A DNA stretch of 64,000 bases from Zantedeschia hybrid cultivar (taxonomy: Eukaryota; Streptophyta; Magnoliopsida; Alismatales; Araceae): the NCBI GenBank assembly GCA_030544215.1, contig JARZZO010000014.1, positions 15,162,234-15,226,233 of the forward strand. The letters run 5' to 3'. Numbering within the stretch: the stretch's first letter is position 1; each line of letters begins with the position of its first letter. Positions 11,016 through 23,617 of this stretch are shown in pieces. The notes beneath the pieces were generated by a model. That model was not told where the DNA came from, ran no database searches, and saw only the letters and a list, made by a program, of their open reading frames with translations. Made by a program: the position numbers and the translations under genes.

Positions 11016-14000
11016 TCAGTCAATGATTTTCTCCCCAGTTGAGAAGAGATTCCATACCACAGTGCCAGTGATGTACAGCACAACAGACACCTCGAACACA
11101 TCGTCCCAGGAGCCTGAAAATTTTTCACATATCAGAGTCCTGTGAGTTAATTGATGAGTCAAAAAGGACAGATGATTAACCATTAAACCTGTTGTTTAGT
11201 GAAATAAAGGGTGACATGTTACTTTTCCTGATTTAATTAGAAACAGGCTCATGCATGCACATAACTTGTAAGTCTCTTGAAGGCACCATGGATTGCTAAA
11301 AGACATGAATAAATGGATGTCAAAGAAATGTGGCAACAATTCAATTTTCTACTCGTGACCCATGACCTTCTTGAGGATCAGGATCACACAGCAGTAGTTA
11401 AGGTGGCAACCACCACTCTTGAAGTGCCGGAATACAAAAGAATCACACTGAGTAATAAATATCAACGTATGCTGAAATTTTTGAGGATCTGATTTGTTTT
11501 CTTTCTTCGCTGATGACCTGAATTCAAGAAGTGGTACACAAGGGGGGCAGTTGTTTGCCAATATATGGGTCTAGTGGCAAAAAATTTTCAACTAACCATG
11601 TTGCAATAAGTATCCTGTTGCTGCTGTGCCAAAAACACCTGCAAGAACACCAGCAGTGTTCGAAAGACCAAGCAGCACACCCTGCATACAATTCCAGCAA
11701 TACATCAGCATTCCAAGGATAAGAATATTATGAATGGTCTATGAAATGGAACTACAAATGGCAATATACAAAATCTCAACTCCATGGTTGCCAAGCAACT
11801 AAAGGACTGTGATGTTCCTTATGTGTGATAAGATTTAGAATACTTACGGAATATCGGGGTGCAATGTCTTGATGGTTCGAGTAAAGACCTGACTGGGAAA
11901 ATGCATCCGTACCCTGTAAGTGAGTACAAATAAGAAATTACGTGGATCAGCCGTGGAATAGGACAGATCTCAGAAGATGAAATCTCCATTAATATCAGTC
12001 CAGAGCAAACCAGGCAGCAGAAGTGTGATAGAATGTATGGTTAAGACATTAAAGAAGCATAAGGAATATTGAATACTGACATTCTCCCAACATGATTCAA
12101 CACAAGCTAATGTGAATTGTGTAACACAAACATGATAAAAAGATTATATATACAGTCAAATATGTGTAGGTACTCCGTCAAATTTAGGCTTTTGAAACGA
12201 TATCAATTCCCAAATTCTTTTTTTGTGTCTTATCCAAAGATTAAGCTTCATATTACATAGACTTTATCCCATCAAATCAGGGGTAAGCTAGATTCAATGA
12301 GGGATCCAGTATTAGGAGCTTGAACAAGAGAAGGGTCTACCAAAAATAGCTTGAGACCAATTGGGGGGCAGGCACCAAGAACCTGGCCAAGGTACCTTTG
12401 GATAAGAGAAGGGTCTGACAAAAGTCTCATGAGATGTATATAGGAAGACATGATATTCTCCATGGCAACTTTAAGTCAGAGTACATTGACACTATAACCT
12501 CAACTTTTTCAACAAGACAATCCCTAATGCTATGGCATGCATACTCCTTATTACCATCAAATGAAGAACAGGTTCATATAATTCAATCCAAAGTAGATGA
12601 AGTGGACATTAAAGCATGACTTCTTGAAGTCCCGTTGATGCAAAAGGAGTTCACATAGATTAATGTTAGATATCAATAGATAACCAACCTGGCTGCAGGC
12701 AATGCATAATACTGCCACAGCAGGTGAGTCGACATGGCTCAACTGAGTTAGGAAGAATGCTGGGCCAAGAAATCCAATTGATTGCATGATCTGCCAAAAT
12801 GCAAATTCATAATCAAGTATCAGCTCAAATGAAGAATTATAAAGGTGATACCTCTAAACCCTCAGGAGCAAGGCATCACGTATCTGGTGTTGAAAAGATA
12901 CAAAGAAATATTACAAATTTTGAATAAAGAAAGCATGCCATTCAAAGAAGTATTACAAATTTTGAATAAAGAAAGCATGCCATTTGGAATTGAATTCGAT
13001 CATATATAGAGAAGACAATATGTAGTCAACACTAGGGTGTGAATTAAATACTATAAACTCAAGCAAAGTTTATAATGAGATGAAAGATAATATGAACATA
13101 ACACAACCAATATGAAAAATCTGTGGGAAACTTCAATCGTTAACATGCAGCTGAAATATTTCTTGATTTTCATGGACCAAACTTTTAAAAGAAAAAAACT
13201 CACATGAAGCTTTGAACAATCTTTTTTATGGTACGCAAGCTCTGAGGAACTTCAAGTATCTATGATGTGTTGCAAAATATAAGGACCACTGATCCAATCA
13301 TCCAAAGGTAGAAAGAACTAGTACACTGGCTCAGAATCACCAGTGTCTATCCAATTGCATTCTAATCCAACAAAGAGGACAAGAGATACTTGGTAATCCG
13401 ATTTTTGCCCTCCATTCTACCTTGTTATCTAATATCCTGGTTGCAGCGTCCACTCTAAGTTTACTAAGTGGAAGACTGTAGGTGAGGAATAAAACATTAG
13501 ATGCTTCAAAGTGGAACGAGTGGAACAGAACTATTTTGAACTGTTTTCAGCAGTTCTGGACTTGCAATAGCCACAAAGTCAATAAAATAATAGACTTGTG
13601 AAGAACAAGCCAGAACTGTCAAAGCTGACCAGTTCAAGAGGGATTCTGAATAAATAAGGATCATTCACATACCCGTCAGTACAAACTCTTTTGTTTAGGT
13701 TTAACTTATATATTTTATTTACTTATATAGTTTATTTATTTGCAATTGTAGGGATCTTTCTGGTAAAAATGTTGATTGACTTTGCTGAGACTATAACAGC
13801 ATAATTAGTTTTTTTATATATATATTTTTATAATCAGTGACTACTGTGAATATTTCATTTGTACGACCTTAATGAGGAGTCAGGGAAGAAAAAGAACATT
13901 TGGAATGAGCAGGAATCGCTGGAGACAGGAAGTAGGCCACCGGAGCCCCCACTCCCTAAACCACCACACCCCAGGTGCTGCTCCTGGCCACTGACTTGGG

Positions 14001-16800
14001 ATCCCACGCTCCACTTTTTCACCCTTTCTCCTTTCTTGCAGTTGCCGGTCCACCAACTACTGGCATCCCGCTGTTGGTGATGGCCTACACCACTGGTGCC
14101 CTTGCTGGTCCAAGTTTGTAGTCTGGTTTCCAAGTCCATTTAAAGTTGGCCACCACAGCATACAAGGACAACATACTGTTAATTGAATTTTTTTTTTTTG
14201 TTCCGGGGAACAGAAACAAACTTTTCTTCGGAAAAGGTAAGTGCACAAAATTCATCGTGTGGAGCCTGATTCATCCTTGATTTGCCTTTTTTTAAGACAT
14301 TGCCTATTGCAGGGCTGTAAATGGGTCGGAGATGGAAACAGAAATAATAGTTTTCACTTCTATTTCCTATAAGATGCAGTGGAGATGGAAATGATTGTTT
14401 CCATTTTTGCATCCATTCCATTTCCAAAATGAAAACAAAAGCTTCTGTTTTCATAATCTTTATAGAAACAAGTTATTTTGGATATCCATTTACATTTACT
14501 TTTGTTAACTGAGAGAGTAAGAGGAGCACCGTATTGGAAGGAAAAGAAATGAGGGACACAGGCTAGCGTGCTAAGGCTGGGATTTTGTCATTGTCTCATT
14601 TATTCATTTAATGCCCACATTTTGTTATTTGTTAACAGGGAAGGAGGTCATTGTCTGTTAACAGCTTTGATGATGATCATTGGATCTAAGTTGGATCCAA
14701 TTGATGTCATCAGATGGTTCCCTTCCCATGCATGTCGTCTCATCTCCTCTCTCCAGTCAGCTCTGACACTATCTCTCACCTTCCCTCCTTTGATCTAGAG
14801 ATGCTGATGACACCAACCCCAACACACAGGCAATAGGGCTGCATCCTAAAAATCCTCCACTGCATCCCTCAATTACCTCATTGCAGAGACATCGGCAATA
14901 ATGTTCCCCATAGTTCTCAGTTTATCATCATATTTGGGATGCCTTTGCAGAGATGACAGCAACAATGGGCTCTGTTGTTCCCACCCCGCTGACAACAGTC
15001 AGACTGGGTAATGGGGCAACCGAGGAGTTTCAGTTCCAGATCAACCACTGAAATTGCTGAGTCGATGAAGCCAACTGGCCCAGATACTGGCTTAGATGCT
15101 GCTACCTCTGCAACATTCAAATCCACTTCATAGTTAGGTTAGGATCATAGTAATAGGTTTGCCCTTTCCTAATATCCTACCTTCTTTTCAAGACAACTTT
15201 TCATGTTTCCAACAGATCATACTTATACTCCCATAAGATTTCGTCAGACAAAATTGATAAATATTATGTAGTAACAACAAAGAGAGACTCTGAACTCATT
15301 AACGGATTCAATTCTTCAAACACATCACCAGTAAAAAAAGAAAAGAAAAAGGAAATATAGTATTGGAAACATCATAGCAAGGGATCTGTTTTGTCATTCA
15401 TTATTACAAGTAATAATATTTTTTTATTATGTTGACTAGGTAACTCGTTTTTAGGTTATGGAATGCATCAAAGCTTGGAAAAAATTGTGGAAAACTGAAC
15501 AATCATACAATATTTGCCTTATGTAATGCGTTGGGATTATCTAGATACTATGTTCACAGAAACAATAATAGTAAATGCACCAGAATAATTGGAAAATATT
15601 CAAGTACCTCAAAGAGCCAGTACCTCTTCTCTTGGTCATGAATATCTGAATAGGCTGAACTGGCCCCTATAGATATCTTTCTTCGGAACATAACAATTAG
15701 AATTAGGCTCAGTCAACTGGAATGTGTATTATCCATATGGGAGATCTTCCAATTGAGAAGATTTATTGACCTGACGTAACACAAATCGCCCAAGGTTCCC
15801 AATCCTATTACACTTTTAGTGGCAAGGATCTTAAGGATAAACCTTAGATTTTCAGCTTTTGGAGACGATGCATAGACCAGGACCAGGAGTAAATTGTATG
15901 TCCAATCGTTGAATCTATGATAGTTTGTGAAAAGAAATCCCACATCTCTCACTAGATAAATAAATTTTCATGCTGATTTTTGAAGATAAACTGCAATCAG
16001 TGGACGACATCTGCACTAGTTTATTTGATATCTTGTAATCAATTATGATTGGAAAGACCCATAGATGGGGCAATAGATCTTTTAGGCCCGATCAGAGAAC
16101 ATAGTGCCCTTCCCAGCACTCATATATCTTGGTGTCCATACCAGCATTGAGAGAGTACAAAAGGCCGACAAGCAAATAGGAGGTGGGGGGAGGAGGGACA
16201 AATCTTGCTGGCCCCAGTGGCGAGGTGGGGGAGGAGAGTTTGGGACAAGGGGGAGATGCACTGCACGATCGGGAAGGAAACCTTCTAGAGTCAAAAAGTT
16301 ATAACAGAAATCCTTTATGTTATTTAATAACAGAAATAGCCATCCCTATATATATGGAAATGCATAGTTGCATGCGGAAATACATGTTTCCATATTTTAC
16401 TCCAACAATTATCAGAGATCCTATTTCTATTTCCAATAACTTATCAGATGCATGCCTTTTGAAGTCACAAATAGGTCAGAAAAAAGGAAATCAGCTATCC
16501 ATTCACAGCCCCAGTGTACTGGCGCTGCTCAAACATTAACTGTAGCTACGGCATGACAATACAAACATTAAAACCTATACAGCAACTGCATGACAAGACA
16601 ACTTTTAGCAACATCAGAAAACTTAAATAACATGATATGCTGTCTAATCTGCAAAAAGCTTTTCCTGCATAGAAGCTGGACATCCTAGGGGCCAACGGAC
16701 AAATTTTCAGTGTTATTTAGGCCAACAGCTTGGTACAATCTACTTTCTTCCGAAAAAAAAAGGCCAAGAGCTAAAGAGCTTTGAAAATGTGTTATTTAGG

Positions 16801-16864
<64 letters not shown>

Positions 16865-19800
16865 GAAAGAGGGAGAGAGCTGGCAATACCTTGCGGACTG
16901 TGGTAACTGATAATCCCCTACTCACAAGAGTGTCCGCAATCCATCCACCAAGATTAGCAGCAAGTGCCATTGTAAGCCAGGGAAGAACACACAAAAGCCC
17001 TGACTCCGTGAGGTTGAACTTTAAGACCTAATTTTTATTTGATCAAAAGCAAAAATGAAAAGGAATCATTAGCTACAGACTGTAATGCAGAAAAGCAATC
17101 CAGACAAACAAAAGGTACAAAGCATGTTAGCAAACAGCTAGTGTGAAAATACAACATGAAGTACATAACAAATAGTTTCCAGAATAATTTGTGTAGCATG
17201 TTGTGCAGATACCAATATACCATATGGAATTAACTCAGGGAAGCTTCATACTCATTAAGTAGATAAGATTTTATTGTCTATCGGGTTTAGTTCATTGGTA
17301 ATACAAAAGAAGAACATGTTATCATTTTGGATTCATCAACCACAAAAGGATGAGATTATCATGCTGCAATTCTTAAAGTTTGTCATGTAGAAACTTAACA
17401 TGTTTCATTTCAATGTTCATGAAAAATGAACTGTAATTTCGTGAAGACTACATTCTGTAGTTTCTCCTTTGATTTGGTTATGTCAGCTTGTACTCAATCC
17501 TACTTAGATACATAAACTAAACCAGCCACTCCCAAAGTCTTTCAGTGCAGCAATATGAAACCATCCGCCACAATCCACAACTATCATACATATGACAAGG
17601 GTTCTGCTAAATTCCAAATTTTAGATGTGGCTAATTTTCCATTTTTCCTAGGGAGGAACTAATTTCAGCAACCATAGAATGTTCTACAGCCTTCTCCAAA
17701 CCCCAGGCCCTTAATGGACAAACTGCAGCCATCCATCCTTCTCCCAGTTGTGTTACTAAACCAGTGCCTCATCCAGTATCAGCTTCCATATTACATATAT
17801 CATGCAAAAGCTGCACCCCTGAATTTATTCTCTTCTATCTTCTTTACTTCATCCCCTCATAGTTGAAGCTTGCCCTTTCATTATTCATCATGTTACTTCC
17901 TTTAAAAAGTTGTCAGTTGAGTGCCAGACTGACCATACTAACTTTTGATGTCAAAATCATCATTAACAATGGAGCCATATGCCATTCATTTAGACATTGA
18001 TGTTAACATACCTTATCAAAAAAGAATTCACTGAGGCATGCACGAAAGCTTCCGTATGGCTAATTTATCTGTGGATGATTGGCATGCAATTTAACAATGT
18101 GTATGTTTGTTCATGGTAATAGACTTCCTCAACATTCTAGAGACATTGCTTTCCAGGACTATAGAGGGCTTTCTCAAATACAATACAACCTTTCTAACTT
18201 CAGCTTCATTATTGTCAGTCTAAAGTTTTTTTTTTCGGTTGGAGTATGGACATGTTCCCTCTCATCTTTATGTTTGAGGGCTGAAATACCTTGACTTAAT
18301 TTTCTACTAATACAAATTCTATAGTCCTAAGTTCAGGCAAGAAGTCACCTGCAGGCTGCATGGTATCATTTTTCTTCCGACTGATAAAATCGGATTCAAG
18401 GAGATTCATGTGCCTCCTTGTTCTTTCTATAAAAGGTCAGATTTAAATTAGGACTTGTATTATGAAACATTTTACCCTCAAAATTCTGTGTGCTTTAAGT
18501 CCTTGTTTGATCACTCTCATGTTGAAATAATCATAAATTTTAAACTAACTTCCTGAAGTTAGAAAAACCATCGACATGAAACTATGGATCGAATAACATA
18601 AGATTACACCGCTCATCAGCTCCTCCACCCATCAGCTAATAAAAGATGTAAGAATGTTGCAGAAACATGGCATATCATAATGAAAAGTTAGTTACCTGGC
18701 TGTAGTATGTTGGCATCCATGTGAGAAGGATGAATGTTCCCCAGTTGTGGCAGAAGTGGGAAATTATAAGGGCCCAAACAGGAGGTTTTGACAGGATCAA
18801 CCTCCATGGAATTTTTGTGACAGGCTCTTTAGAAATACTATCGCCAAGAATAAGTTTCCTTTCTTCAGAGCTAAGTTCAGGATCTTCCAGAGGTGAACCG
18901 TGTGCCTGTCACCAAGAAGTAAGCAATACAAGAAAGCGTGCATAAGGAAAACATGATGGCCGATGGCAAGCAAGCGAGTGATTGCTGTACTGAATATGTG
19001 ATGTACTAGGAACACATTGGGAAATTAAATGCCTTTTTTTTAAGATTGAGACTTTCAACTCTGAGAAAGTACAAAAGTACAGTTTCATACTAAATGCCAT
19101 CTTACAACCTGAGGGCAAATTATTGCAAATAAAAGGATGGATAGCCATTAATCTTTTGATGCTGAGGTCATGTACCTTACTTAGCCACGTGACAAACCAG
19201 ACAGATCCAAGAGAACCAAAGGAGTAGAAGACTGATGGCCAACCAAAGTTATGTATCAATAGTGGTGAAAATGCCAAGCCAGTTGCTGATCCAAGGTACA
19301 TTCCACTGTATACCAGAGCCAATGATCTGCTTCTCTCTGACACAGGGATCCATTTTGACAAAATATTACTCATAGCAGGCATGGCAACGCCCTGTAAATA
19401 GGGAATGTGAATGACCTCTATCAGAAGAAAACTCAAGGATGACAGTGGAGCAGAAAAAGAATAATAGCATATTACTTGCTAAAATCCTGATACTATGTGA
19501 TTGTTTTAACATTATAATTCAATGCAAAAAGTGGTTTAATGCATTAAGAATCCCTGATATCCATTTGCTGCTTCTACTGAGATAATGATGCAATAGGGAT
19601 TCACACCATAACCAAGAAACCCACCTCACCAATACCCATGAAAGCACGTACAACAAGCAAAAAGGGCAATCCAATCTTCGCTGCTATAGGCGTGAGAATA
19701 GTTGCAAAGGACCACCAAATAACCGCAAATCCTAAGACACGCTTACCACCAACAGTATCTGCCCATATACCACCAGCAATCTACAAATACAAACAGAAGA

Positions 19801-21812
19801 GACACAATGTTAGCAGGATTCCATATGCATCTGTAAGCAGAAAACCATGATGCAAACATAGTCAAATGCAAATGAATGTATTAGCCCCGGCAGCCATGTA
19901 CTGTTAGTAGGGCTGTCAATGGAAACCTGATTATTCAATTTTTCGATCCGTTTTCAAAAAAAAATATCCGTTTTCGATAAAAAATATCCGCCTGATAGTT
20001 ATCGGAATCAGAAGCGGATATTTCCGATAAGCTATCGGAATCGGAAACGGAAACACCTATTTATGTATCCGCTTTCCGCTTTCCGATTCCGATTATTATT
20101 AAAGATTTTTAAATGTAATTTTATGGATACATGATTACACTCATTATGTTTTAATCTTATTCATCATTATCTAATATGCTAATACATATTGGTTACATTT
20201 AGGTCTCATTCTATATGTTTTAAACAAATAAATCAAGAAATTAGCAATTTTTGATAATGATCCAAAATAATATCCGATTCCGATATCGGAATCGGAAACG
20301 AATCGGAAACGAAAAATGGACTTTCCAATTTTATCGGAAACGGAAACAGCAACGGAAAATGGACTTTCCGTATCCGTATCCTACCCGTTTACAGCCCTAA
20401 CCGTTAGACTAATGTATAATACCTAGGAGTAAGATAACGGTGTTCACCATACAGATGCATTCTGGTTACCTTGTAGGCCAAATTACAGTATGAAAGGGTT
20501 TTATTCCCTTCATGATACACATTCCTTTAGAATAAATTGTGTACTAAGTGTGGCTTCTTCAAACTCTGATACATGCCTCATTAAGAAAGGTTCTTCATTA
20601 GTGGATATGATGAGATCATTCGGGTAACAAGTGATCAAAAAGAAAATTATACATGATCAGGCAAAGTTTACTATACCATGCAAACTATACAGAATTACGT
20701 AGTCGACCACCAGGTACTGGCATTCCCATGAACTTGTCAAACCGGCTCACATAAAGCGTCAGGATGGACAATGCAGTCGTGTCTTACTAAAGCATGTCAG
20801 CCAAATATCTCTTGCTTCTTGACCAATGTGCGAGAAGATAAATGCATCAGCCATTTCTACTTCACTAGCCAGCATCACTTGGCAGATTGATTCACCAAGC
20901 CAACGCTAACTTAACCAATGAGCAATGATTGTACTACAAACAAGCATACCGTTTCTACTCTCCCTAGAGACTGCACCAAGATTAATCCTAAAAATGACAT
21001 AAGAAGAGGATAAAATGCGGAAGCTACATACGTTTTAGTGATTTAAAAAAGAAAAGTTTTAAAGCACAGTAGTACTTTGTGGAGTTTAGGACAAACCGAC
21101 CTGGGTCAGGAGGTAGCCCCAGAAGAAAGAGGACTGAATCAAGCCAACAGTAGCAAGGTTCCAGTTGAACTCCGCCGACATGGGAAGGATGGCAATGCTC
21201 ATGTTTACCTGCCCATGGAAGAAGGAACATGTGGAAGATAATAAGCAAAACCCGGTAAAAATATTATCTTTAGATAAAGGGAGAATTCAGTTGCTCGGAA
21301 AGCCAAAACAAAAGAAGAAGAGTCCCACCACATACACGGTCCATGTTGCAGAGCAAGAAGGCGGAGAAGCACAGGATAACGATCACCCACCGTTTCGGGA
21401 ACGACTCAGTCAAGCTCAGTGCCTCCGTCCCCAGGCCATCCTCCGCACCGTCCCCCACCGCCACCGGGAACCTGACCGAGTCTGGCACCGTCGACTCGGC
21501 CGCGGCCACGTCGAAAGGCTCCGACTTTACGTCGGCCCCGCCACCGAGCACGCGCACGACGCTCCCTCTTGGCCGGGACAGAAGTGTGGAGAGCAACAAG
21601 GATGAGGGAAGCGGACCACCCTGCAAGGAGCGCCGGCTGCTGATCTTCCTCTCACTGGGGAAGCCGGCAAGGCGCTTGTAGCCGGCTGGCCGGGGCCTGC
21701 CCTTCTTCTGGCCGGAAGCTTGGGTGGCGCGGGCGTTGCCGGCGGGCGGCAAGGAAGAGTAGGGGGAGGGGGAGGGGGAGGGGGAGGGGAAGGGGAGGAG
21801 GTAGACGCCCAT
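11016..21812 (-). CDS. PHT4-family plastid anion transporter (ANTR2/PHT4;4-like), ten exons
   Basis: Exons in transcript order are 21812-21336, 21208-21101, 19780-19625, 19391-19176, 18905-18696, 17027-16890, 12790-12689, 11913-11848, 11681-11597 and 11113-11016. All have GT-AG borders, and the joined frame is open for 551 residues to TGA. The first about 120 residues are Ser-, Arg- and Pro-rich with few acids, which suggests a chloroplast transit peptide. Exon 1 ends in a first membrane helix with CNMDR, and exon 2 continues VNMSIAILPM, the major-facilitator signature of plant PHT4 proteins. Later exons carry GVAMPAMSNILSKW, FCHNWGTFILLTWMPTYY, GTDAFSQSGLYSNHQDIAPR and the C-terminus NLFSTGEKIID. 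PHT4 proteins carry phosphate or organic anions. The closest relative I recognise, Arabidopsis PHT4;4, is a chloroplast-envelope ascorbate carrier, so the substrate here is inferred. The ATG context is GAGCCATGG. Intron 6 is about 4.1 kb. Confidence 0.95.
12901..12984. repeat. 42-bp direct tandem duplication in intron 6
   Basis: Two adjacent 42-bp copies start CAAAGAA and end GCATGCCATT. They differ at one base. This is a simple recent local duplication. Confidence 0.9.
12991..16802. other. body of intron 6 of the transporter gene
   Basis: About 3.8 kb of intron with no recognised gene. It holds AT-rich sequence, a GC-richer patch at 13880-14150 and a sequence CAGGGCTGTAAATGG near 14307 that resembles a hAT terminus but lacks a convincing partner. 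Short open frames at 13855-15126 match no family that I know. Confidence 0.4.
16803..16879. repeat. (GA)n microsatellite
   Basis: About 50 bp of perfect GA dinucleotide are followed by an interrupted purine tract. It ends 10 bp from the donor side of exon 6 (16890), within intron 6. On the transcribed strand it is a CT tract. Confidence 0.95.
19908..20399. mobile_element. hAT-type MITE in intron 2 of the transporter gene
   Basis: The 492-bp element starts TAGGGCTGTCAATGG and ends with the inverted GTTTACAGCCCTA. It is flanked by near-identical 8-bp duplications (ACTGTTAG at 19900-19907 and ACCGTTAG at 20400-20407). An 8-bp duplication with TAGGG termini is typical of hAT elements. It has no coding capacity. 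The interior has repeated TATCCGTTTTCGAT- and TCGGAATCGGAAAC-type blocks. Confidence 0.88.
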
Positions 21813-22757
21813 GGCTCCTCGGGTTCAGGAGGAGGAGGAGGAGCCCGGCGAAGATTTGTTCTTCCTTTTTTTTTTTAATTTGTATATCTTTTTGGGTTTC
21901 CTCAGAGATGGGTTTTGCTCCGCGCCCAGCGAGTGGCTCCGCTAAGGGGGCACTGGCTCTGCTGTGGACATGTGTCCGTCGCTTAGCGGGATTTTTCTAA
22001 CATTTCAAAAAGATCTACTCGGGTCGGGTGGTGTGTATTAAACTAGAATCTTGAGATTTTTCAATATATACTCCTGTAAATTAGTATATTTATATATACT
22101 CTTAACACTCATATATTATTATAATATCCCTAATATCCTCAGAAGATTGTAGTTGTACTCTTCCCAAATATGCCTAAAAGATTCATATATTTTTACCATA
22201 TATTCTTAAATTCATGACAGTTTTATAGAATATATATATACCCTTGAATTCACTAGAATTCATGGCATCTTTATGGTATATTTAATTGAAATCCACAACA
22301 TTACGACAGAAATATAAATGCAATCTTTTTTTTTCAAAAATGTTGGGTGTACTTATAACAGTATCATGGTATATGTACAAATATATAATTCATAAAGTGT
22401 ATATATACAAAGATAATCATGTAATTTGATAAGATTTTTTATTTTTCAATCTCTACAATCTTTTAATATTTCATATTAGTCTATATAATATTTGTATTTA
22501 TTTTAAGGCTCCTAAATCTTCGAATCTTCCCTAAAAAGTCCATCCTATTAGAAACCGTTAGAAAAGAGGAATGTTCACAAAATACTCCTTCTATATACCA
22601 TATTTTTACCTGCAAAAAGTATGAATATTCTGTAAATATTCTTAGCATATTCTTTTTTAATAGTTCCTAAGCGGAGGAGCGTTTTATAAAGGATCCAAAA
22701 TTAAACGAGGCTTAAAGTAAATATGAAGATAGTAGGAATTAATACGAAAAGAGTAAA
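21813..22757. other. upstream region of the transporter gene
   Basis: GC-richer sequence near 21813-22000 probably contains the 5' UTR and proximal promoter of the minus-strand transporter gene, but I see no clear TATA box. From 22030 onward it is strongly AT-rich with no gene. Confidence 0.4.
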
Positions 22758-23069
22758 ACCTGCTGCACTACTAGGCGTTATTACGCCACCAGTGGTGCAG
22801 CCAAGGTAAAAAAAAAAATTATTTTGGAAGGCCTCGACCCATCCTATTTGACCGCACAATCTGATCTTAAATAGGACGATCTGAAAAAAAAGATGAAAAT
22901 TCGAAAACTATTCATCTGGGTCAATTTTCAAATTTTCATTTTTTTTTTCAGATCGTCCGATCCAAGATCGGATTGTACCGTCAGATAAAACACTATGGGG
23001 CCTTCCAAAAGACTTTAAAAAAAAATACCTTTTTACAGTAAGTCGTAATGTCTGGCTGTACAGTAAGTC
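22758..23069. mobile_element. fold-back MITE, copy 1
   Basis: The two halves are long imperfect inverted repeats. The left arm has GGAAGGCCTCGACCCATC, GATCTTAAATAGGACGATCT and a poly-A run. The right arm carries the complement in reverse order, ending GGGGCCTTCC. The ends carry short GCTGCACTA/TGTACAG-like sequence. A second copy lies at 34030-34399. Exact ends and the target duplication are uncertain. Confidence 0.8.
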
Positions 23070-23222
23070 GGACTCATATTATAACATTGAAGAGACTAAA
23101 AGGTCAAAAATCCATAACGGAAATTTATACACCTATAGTGACCACTAACACCGGCCACGTCCACCAAAGGCTCCACGGTCCACAGGGCTTGGAGGCCTCT
23201 CAGAGTTTCAAAGGCTCCCGAC

Positions 23223-23609
23223 TAGGGCTGGCAATGAGTCGAGCTGGGCCGAGTTTTGGATGGCTCGAACTTAGTTCGAGCTCCAAATCTGGGCTCAAAC
23301 TCGAATCACAAAAATTGGACAGATTTTGTTTAGTTTAGTCATTTGATGCACAGTTGGAATGCGGATCTTTTAGTAAATATACTTAATTGACCTAATTTGG
23401 AGAAATTAAAAAAATATACTAAACATATCGAGTCGGCTCACGAGCTCACGAGCCGAGCCACAGTAAGTTTGAGTTCGGCTCATTAAACTATTCGAGCTTT
23501 AATTTAAGATTGAGATTGGCTCGTTTGAGATTTCGAGCCGAACCGAAGAGAGCCAAAATCGAGCCGAGCTCGAGCAACTCGTGAGCGGCTTGGCTCATTG
23601 CCAGCCCTA
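23223..23609. mobile_element. hAT-type MITE with perfect 8-bp target duplication
   Basis: The 387-bp element has perfect 16-bp terminal inverted repeats, TAGGGCTGGCAATGAG and its complement. It is flanked on both sides by CTCCCGAC (23215-23222 and 23610-23617). The interior repeats GAGCTCGAG/GGCTCG-type words and has no open frame of note. Termini and duplication length place it in the hAT superfamily. Confidence 0.95.
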
Positions 23610-23617
23610 CTCCCGAC

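Noticed and set aside
14307..16515. A 2.2-kb hAT element in intron 6 between CAGGGCTGTAAATGG and CATTCACAGCCCC
   Set aside because: The termini match only in part and the flanking 8 bp differ (GCCTATTG against AGTGTACT).
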